A DNA stretch of 64,000 nt, from positions 1,665,397 to 1,729,396 of the forward strand of contig JASANH010000606.1 in the NCBI GenBank assembly GCA_030248295.1. Direction: 5' to 3'. Shown in pieces: positions 60,301 through 64,000 of this stretch. Each line of letters starts with the position of its first letter. Within the stretch, counting starts at the first letter, position 1. Position numbers and translations under genes: made by a program. The notes below the pieces were generated by a model. That model saw only the letters and a program-made list of their open reading frames with translations, was not told the origin of the DNA and searched no databases. The DNA is from Mesodorylaimus sp. YZB2_4. Lineage: Eukaryota > Nematoda > Enoplea > Dorylaimida > Dorylaimidae.

Positions 60301-62670
60301 CTCGTCTGAAGCAGCTGTATATTTCTATGAGCATGGCCATGGCCCAGGTGAATGGTCGCGTTTTGCCGGCGCCTGTGTTGCAGTACACGGTGAGTAGGCA
60401 TTTAATGTGGTTTTTGAGTGAGACCCATGGTAATCGTGCTTTGATTCATGGACAGGGAGCAACCGTAATTCCTCAAGGAGGCCAATGGAACGGCGCCAAG
60501 TTGTATCAGGGTGCAAAACTGGAGAACTGGGGCTTCATCAATTTTGGTGCCCGTAGCAGCGATGATGATATCAGGTGAGGGTGAGGGAACCATATTATTC
60601 ATAGATTTCAAATGCCCGTTTTCTCGCAGATTGTTTTCCCATCTGCTTTACGAAGAGGCTCGTCGAATGGGCATGGATATCCAGCCGGCCTACGTCGATG
60701 AAATATGGAGAGTTGGACGTCCGAATTTCGGGCAAGAAAAAGAGCAAGTTCGGAATGTTTTGCAACACGTCAAATCTGAGTTCGATGGGGCTGGGGCACC
60801 GCTGCAGTTACTTGTCATTGTTCTGGACAGGAAACAACAAGATGGACCGTATAGTAAGCGGAGTATCGTCTACAATGAATGGGCTCGACAAGAAAGCGTT
60901 CTTTTTTAAGATGAAATCAAAAGATACAGCGAGCAGACCCTGGGCATCATGACCCAGTGCTTGCAGAACGATCGCGTCTTCAACGTCACTCCGCATTGTC
61001 GTGATGGCGGTCGCAAGGGACGTCAGGCACTGTCCAATATTGTGTTGAAGATAAACGCGAAAATGGGCGGCGTGAATGTGCAGATTGCCAAGACTGATCC
61101 GATGTAAGCTTGTAGTGAGTAAAGCCCATGGAAGGAAGCTAAGGTCTCGTTATTTGCAGTGCCCTCAAGTACTTGTTCACGCCTATTCTATTCGTCGGCG
61201 CTGACGTGAGCCACCCGGAACCAGGCGACAAGCGTTCGCCGAGCATCGCGGCCGTGTGTGGAAATATCGATAACCACCCGAATCATTACATAGGCATCGA
61301 AATGGTACAGGCGAACCGCGTCGAGGTTATTGTCAATTTGAAGCAGGCCATAAAAGAATTATTGAAAAGTTACTTTATCCGAACGGGTGGCATGAAACCG
61401 GACAAAATCATTTTCTATCGCGATGGGGTTTCGGAAGGGCAGTTCTCTGAGGCAAGTATCGAGTTAGGGCTATCTATATCTGAAGTGAAATGATATGACG
61501 TGTGTGTGTGGTCATGCAGGTACTGGAAAAGGAAGAGCGAGCAATCGAAGCTGCTTGCACTGAACTCGAAGCCACTTATAAACCAGCCATCACGTTCATA
61601 GTGGTGCAGAAACGCCACCACACGCGATTTTTTAAGAAAAATATCAATCCAAATGATAGGGCGACGGTAAGTCACGATTTTTCTTGTGGATTCTTTGCTT
61701 GAACTCCTTTTTTAGATGCAAAACATTCCGCCCGGGACAGTCGTTGACCGCACTGTAACTCATCCAATTGAGTTTGATTTTTTCTTGTGCTCGCATCAAG
61801 GAATTCAAGTAAGTAGACTCGTCTAGCATGAGCCCAGTATGGTTGTACACTAATGCTACCGTATTTATGCACTTGGTGGTCTTTCACTTCTAGACCCGTT
61901 TCCATCGACATGTTTGCATGTGTAACTGCGACTCCCACCATGCAAACACCATGGGACGGGCTATAACAAATAACTCCTTAGGAAGGTCCCATTCCTCCTT
62001 AGGAAGGTAGGAAGTTTCATGAATGCCTTGAATTTAGAATGCAAAAACCTTGACTGGCTGGTGCTGCTGCGGAAACTGGACATTGGTGCCTCTTGAAATC
62101 GTGGTAGCCCTGGCATTAAAAGTGCATAAAGACGGTTCTATGAGCCTTTAGCTTACTGTTAGAAATGGTCACCCATAGTCAGTGTTAAGTAATACATAGG
62201 TGCAGTGCTGTGTATTTAGGGGACGAGCAAGCCGACCCACTACCACGTTCTGTTTGACCAAACTGGCTTCACGTCGGACGAGCTGCAAGCCTTGACTTAT
62301 CAACTGTGTCACACGTATGCCCGATGCACGCGCAGCGTCAGTATTCCGGCTCCGTGCTATTACGCTCACCACATCGCCTTCCGGGCCAAGATACGATCCA
62401 AGGGCCTTGTGTAAGTTGCTGAGGCTGATGTCGCGAGTCAGGCATTAAAACTTAGTTAATCAGTCTTTATTGTGCCTGGCTTGTTCGAGTTTGTTGCTAT
62501 CAGGCACTTCGACTCAATGCCTTGTCTTGTTCTTTAGTCCCATGGGCAGTTCGTCGGCGTCATCGTCCTCTGGTTCCGACGGTGATAAGTTAACCGAAGA
62601 GGAGCTGCGCAACATTCAGCAGCTCATCTCGCTTAATGGCGACATCAAGCAGCGCATGTATTGGCAGTAA
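57317..62670 (+). CDS. Argonaute (AGO clade), complete, slicer-competent
   Basis: Argonautes bind small RNAs and silence complementary transcripts. Twenty exons join in phase to 942 residues. An RGG/Gly-rich N-terminus ([18 protein letters not shown]), a likely arginine-methylation site, is followed by the N domain, PAZ ([26 protein letters not shown]), MID and PIWI. MID keeps TQC and [13 protein letters not shown], including the 5'-phosphate-binding lysine. The DEDH catalytic residues are all present: VGADVSHP, the Glu finger in [18 protein letters not shown] and [19 protein letters not shown] and [10 protein letters not shown] place it in the AGO clade, not PIWI or WAGO. It ends MYWQ rather than the usual MYFA. 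Exon 1 (57317-57329) codes for four residues plus one base. The intron at 61452 starts with GC, and exon 15 begins after TTTTTTAAG, an AAG acceptor. Confidence 0.95.
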
Positions 62671-63058
62671 GATAGGGAAGTGGGGCGCAGATTCTTATCG
62701 TGGTTTTGATGAAATTTTTACCCGTTCTTATTTTTCATCTAAAGGTATGTTTTATTCTTATCAGCGTTGTCAACTTTGTTCACATTTTTATTTCGAAAAT
62801 CTGGGTTTGGTAGCTGGTTGGTGTGGGTGTGCCGGGAGGGTTTGAAAAATGTAGAATTCACCACTTCAGATAAGAAGTATTAACGTGCATGTATTCTTCG
62901 TGATCTGTAGTCGGGGTTGTTCTGATTTTCCAGGTTTATACGCTGTTGTCGCGGTGTCTTGTGCGCACTAACGTTAGTAAAATGTACAGATGGGCTACTT
63001 GGCTCAATGTATTTCATAAAGGCAACAAATCAAGGTTCCATCTAGGCACGCTAAAATA
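62671..63058. other. convergent 3' spacer between Argonaute and NOB1
   Basis: The two genes converge here. The interval should carry both 3' UTRs. No further element was recognised. Confidence 0.5.
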
Positions 63059-64000
63059 TCAATGTTTTTTTCCTCCTCGCTTGCGCCCGTGACTCCAATC
63101 GTTCGGGTTTCGGCGGCCGCCCGTCTTCTGTAAACCTCGAACACCGAGCACAGCTGACCTGCAACATTTCGACGGTAGGTTCCAATAAGATTAGGGCAAA
63201 CTAGAAGATTCATGGAACAAGTGATCTTGTACCAAAAACCCAAATAACTACCCTATGCCTTGATTCGAGACCAGCAAAGAGTCAAATAAGAACCATTACT
63301 GACCTGCTCGTCACATCGTTCATCAGAAATGGCGAATCTCGAGCCACGTAGTCTGGGTCGAGCACATCTAATCGCTGAAGAGCTTTCTTGCTCAATCGAT
63401 TCTCAGCCATCGGTTGGTCAGCAGTTAGAATGGGATTCTTTGCGTGCTTGCCGCCTTTGAACAGTGGCAATGAGAACTGAAACGAGCTGCTGCTTGAACT
63501 CAAAACTCTACGTGGTGATTCATGTGGTGCATGAATATTCTGCATGTCCAATTACTACATGATGCAAGTACAAAACTCAACAAGTACGAGTATATCGGTA
63601 ATTCAGTGAGTCTAACCTTCGTGCCGCGAGTGGAAATTCGTTTCCGCTTCGATAGGTGATACTCAAGTACACCTGTGTCCGGATTCACAGTGACTGCAAC
63701 TTTCTTCAATGTTGGATTACCACAGTCTGGACAGAACCGCTTCGTCATAATGCTCGTTGTCCTGAAATTGGAAGGTCAAGGGTCAAGGGGTAACTGCTAT
63801 CTTCTGATCCAATTACATCTGGTCTAGCCCAAGGTACAGAATACATGTGGACTCAAGTAAAAATCTCCCATCCTTGCCGATCCCCCTGAAAACCCAGTCA
63901 ACAACGAGGCACTTACTTGTAGCACCCGAAACAACGAAGTACGTATGTTCGCAATCGCTTGATCAGCATTCCTTCCACGGAAGTCAATCGCAGGCCCATA
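63059..64000 (-). CDS. NOB1: NOB1, 18S rRNA-processing endonuclease (3' part)
   Basis: NOB1 cleaves 20S/18S-E pre-rRNA at site D during 40S maturation. Four exon segments join in phase: 64000-63917, 63761-63617, 63476-63304 and 63158-63059. They cover the C-terminal half. A motif GLRLTSVEGMLIKRLRTYVL leads into the zinc ribbon (CFGC with CPDC), then NPTLKKVAVTVNPDTG, LFKGGKHAKNPILTADQ, DPDYVARDSPF and a basic tail (GGRRNPNDW...RGGKKH). All match the NOB1 family order. The N-terminal PIN nuclease domain lies beyond the right edge. The stop is at 63059-63061. Confidence 0.93.

Noticed and set aside
61965-62015. short repeat of CTCCTTAGGAAGGT
   Set aside because: It is two copies of a small palindromic unit inside an Argonaute intron, with no supported function.
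1-64000. CRISPR arrays, bacterial operons, prophage or ribosomal RNA genes
   Set aside because: No such structures were seen. Spliced genes show the window is eukaryotic nuclear DNA.

Overview
This is a eukaryotic, metazoan window. The genes are split by many GT-AG introns, often of 50-600 bases and usually ending in a pyrimidine-rich stretch plus CAG or TAG. A major-sperm-protein-domain gene, a divergent SH2 kinase-like gene, a UBASH3-like phosphatase relative and an UNC-14/RUSC gene point to an ecdysozoan invertebrate, most likely a nematode. The species is not identified. No operon-like clusters are seen. All exon boundaries were read by eye and checked by reading phase where stated; no transcript evidence was available.

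Layout. 1-7348 (-): 3' part of an UNC-14/RUSC-type RUN-domain gene, running off the left edge. 10455-12164 (-): Golgi-type PAP/inositol monophosphatase-family phosphatase (BPNT2-like), complete in four exons. 12621-25492 (-): MPRIP/outspread orthologue with two PH domains, a very long coiled-coil exon and the conserved C-terminus. 25493-30488: repeats (tRNA-derived SINE, hairpin, MITE-like inverted repeat) around a small MSP-domain gene (27826-28506, +). 30489-32775 (-): 576-residue coiled-coil protein. 34434-34858 (-): small tail-anchored zinc-ribbon protein. 35401-36051 (+): small secretory-pathway cysteine-rich single-pass protein, Shisa-like in layout. 38383-40920 (-): LRR-Ig transmembrane receptor with a PDZ-ligand tail. 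40921-47479: about 6.5 kb with no convincing gene. 47480-49185 (+): SH2-pseudokinase. 49382-49690 (-): LIM-domain exon. 51412-52621 (-): UBASH3-like histidine-phosphatase relative lacking the nucleophilic histidine. 53341-57140: SINE, PDZ-like fragment, LINE reverse-transcriptase fragment and a second SINE family. 57317-62670 (+): complete 20-exon Argonaute. 63059-64000 (-): 3' part of the ribosome-biogenesis nuclease NOB1.

Themes. The UNC-14/RUSC, MPRIP and LRR-Ig genes suggest neuronal and actomyosin functions; BPNT2, NOB1 and Argonaute are housekeeping or RNA-silencing genes. The most unusual part is 47-53 kb. There an SH2-kinase relative that has lost both its phosphotyrosine-binding arginine and its catalytic residues lies near a tyrosine-phosphatase relative that has lost its catalytic histidine. 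That makes two inactive-looking phosphotyrosine-signalling proteins within about 5 kb.
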